NCBI GenBank assembly: GCA_036023115.1 | Contig: JAYKKT010000089.1 | Coordinates: 14,812,501-14,876,500, forward strand | Length of the DNA stretch: 64,000 nt | Reading direction: 5' to 3' | DNA from: Brasenia schreberi | Lineage: Eukaryota; Streptophyta; Magnoliopsida; Nymphaeales; Cabombaceae | In this document: piece after piece, positions 62,400-64,000 of the stretch | How the letters are laid out: every line of letters begins with the position of its first letter | Position numbering within the stretch: position 1 is the first letter of the stretch | Notes under the pieces: generated by a model | Database searches by the model: none | What the model was told of the DNA's origin: nothing | The model's input: only the letters and a program-made list of their open reading frames with translations | Position numbers and translations under genes: made by a program

Positions 62400-64000
62400 T
62401 CTCCCACTATTTCTGAATTATATTTGAAAAAAGCATCACTTCGAAAATCTTATAGTTTCGATAAAAGTATCTCACGATTTTAACATTCATCTAGCAAAAC
62501 ATAGGATAACTCATTTGAATTGAATAGTACACAAACTTTAAACTATCCAATCTAATTGAACAAGTGTGCATGTTTTACGTATAAGATTCTAATGTCGATA
62601 TATGTCATTATTTAAATTGACACATTTTTATAGGCCTTGTGTTCGGTATCTTTTTTTATGAGTGTTTTAAGAGTCAAGCCCAAGACTCTAAGAAGTAACT
62701 CTACTTCATACTCGCATAAGTAGACTCTATAAAAAAAATTATATAAACACTTTATCATATATGTATTTATGCTATATGTTATAGTATATTAAGAGTAAGA
62801 CTTGACCTATTTTTTTACTTTATAAGACCAACATTTTGGAGTTGAGAGTGACTTTGTGAAAACATATGTAGTTGGTAGCTTTTTTATTCGACCTTGAAAC
62901 ACATTAACATCATCAACTTTGTAGTTGTCTCCAATGCTTTTCTTTTTATTTCTTTGCTCAAGTTTAAGTCAAATTTGTAATAATTTATTTTAATACTTGA
63001 ATGAAAACTTGAGTAAAACTTCAAAAAAGTAATCAAGATTCTAGAAATAGAATAATACAAATTTACATTAAGAAGTTTTTAATATTACAAACATCTAGCA
63101 TGATCCTAAGATTTCAAAGAAGTTCCCAAAATATTTTAAAAACATTGATCACCTAAATAAGATTATCTAATATAAGAAATAAATTCACGAGTCATAACAA
63201 GGTGGAGATATATTTTAAAAGGTCAAGATATATTAATATGATAAACAAACACCAATCAAGCTTAAGGTGGAAAAACCATCCAAACAATCATAACCTAACC
63301 GAGCTTTAAGGTTGAGCTCAAACCGACTACACAATCACAAGCCAACAAAATACCAAGACTCTTAAAAAACTCATAAGCCTAAATGAGACTCTATGAATCT
63401 AAGGATAATAAAAGAATCCAACAAAGTGATCAAAATTTGGTATTAAACATATGAGTAAATCTATAGTCAAAAAAATAATCTTATAAAGCCAATTTGAGTA
63501 AATTTTTATGTATCTTTTTAAAAAAATTCTAAAACAAAAGATACAATATTTGACAAAAATTCTGTGTATGTTCTCAACTGTTTTGAATAATAATAAGATA
63601 CACAAGTATTTGAAAAATGACCCCTCATAGTCAATATTATTCATAAAAATACTCAAAAAAGGCTAAATTAAATAAATAGTCAATAGTAAAAACAAGACTT
63701 CTTTCACGTACTCTTTTCAAACACATGCACAAAAAAACATGCATGCAAAAACTAGTCAAGATGTAAAATCAGATGATGCACAAAAGCACAAGAGAATCAA
63801 ATAACATAAACAAATGACCAAAACATAAGGGATATTACAATCCTAACAAAAGGAGTCTTGTTTTTATATAGTTGCATATAGCCGCAATATGGAGATCTTA
63901 ATCATGCAACTTAGTGTCTAACAAATACTAGAGTCTCATAAAAGAGACACAAAACAACTAAAATCATATATTCATATCGTCTTTCAACAGTAGTAGCAAC
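62400..64000. other. AT-rich intergenic DNA to the right edge
   Basis: No gene, RNA gene or element end recognised on either strand. Open frames reach only 85 codons and have no motif. Confidence 0.5.

Overview
This is a window of plant nuclear DNA, most likely from a flowering plant. The evidence is a seven-exon nuclear gene for the plastid ribosomal protein L1, two GT61-type Golgi glycosyltransferase genes, GT-AG introns, CT/GA and TA microsatellites, and a gene-poor, AT-rich background full of decayed transposable elements. The species cannot be named from the sequence.

Layout. 1-1,030: the first exons of an unrecognised gene on the minus strand, leaving the window to the left. 1,030-22,700: repeats. 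These are a nested array with a Ty3/gypsy reverse-transcriptase scrap (2.3-5.3 kb), a hAT-like element (5.5-6.6 kb), an RTE-type LINE with a perfect 23-bp target-site duplication (7.9-11.2 kb), tandem repeats (12.2-15.3 kb) and a broken Ty3/gypsy element on the minus strand (16.8-20.9 kb). 23,517-29,334: the complete plastid L1 gene on the plus strand; its 2.95-kb third intron holds a second copy of the hAT-like element. 30.7-31.2 kb: a MULE transposase remnant. 35,460-37,352 and 57,699-59,755: two GT61 genes on the minus strand with the same three-exon structure and intron phases. The 20 kb between them holds an internally deleted RTE copy, a Ty1/copia element with both LTRs, a cluster of tRNA-derived SINE copies and a second near full-length RTE LINE. 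61.2-61.8 kb: a DUF4283-type (LINE ORF1-like) pseudogene. 61.9-64 kb: AT-rich DNA with a short tandem repeat.

Function. The host genes have unrelated jobs: plastid translation (L1) and Golgi glycan or xylan side-chain transfer (the GT61 pair). The GT61 pair looks like an old local duplication later pushed apart by retroelements. The most unusual observations are the three tandem copies of an exon-2 end plus splice donor inside GT61 gene A, the RTE-derived deletion element that keeps only the two ends of the LINE, and a SINE family present in at least six copies. I found no evidence for a wholly new functional system.
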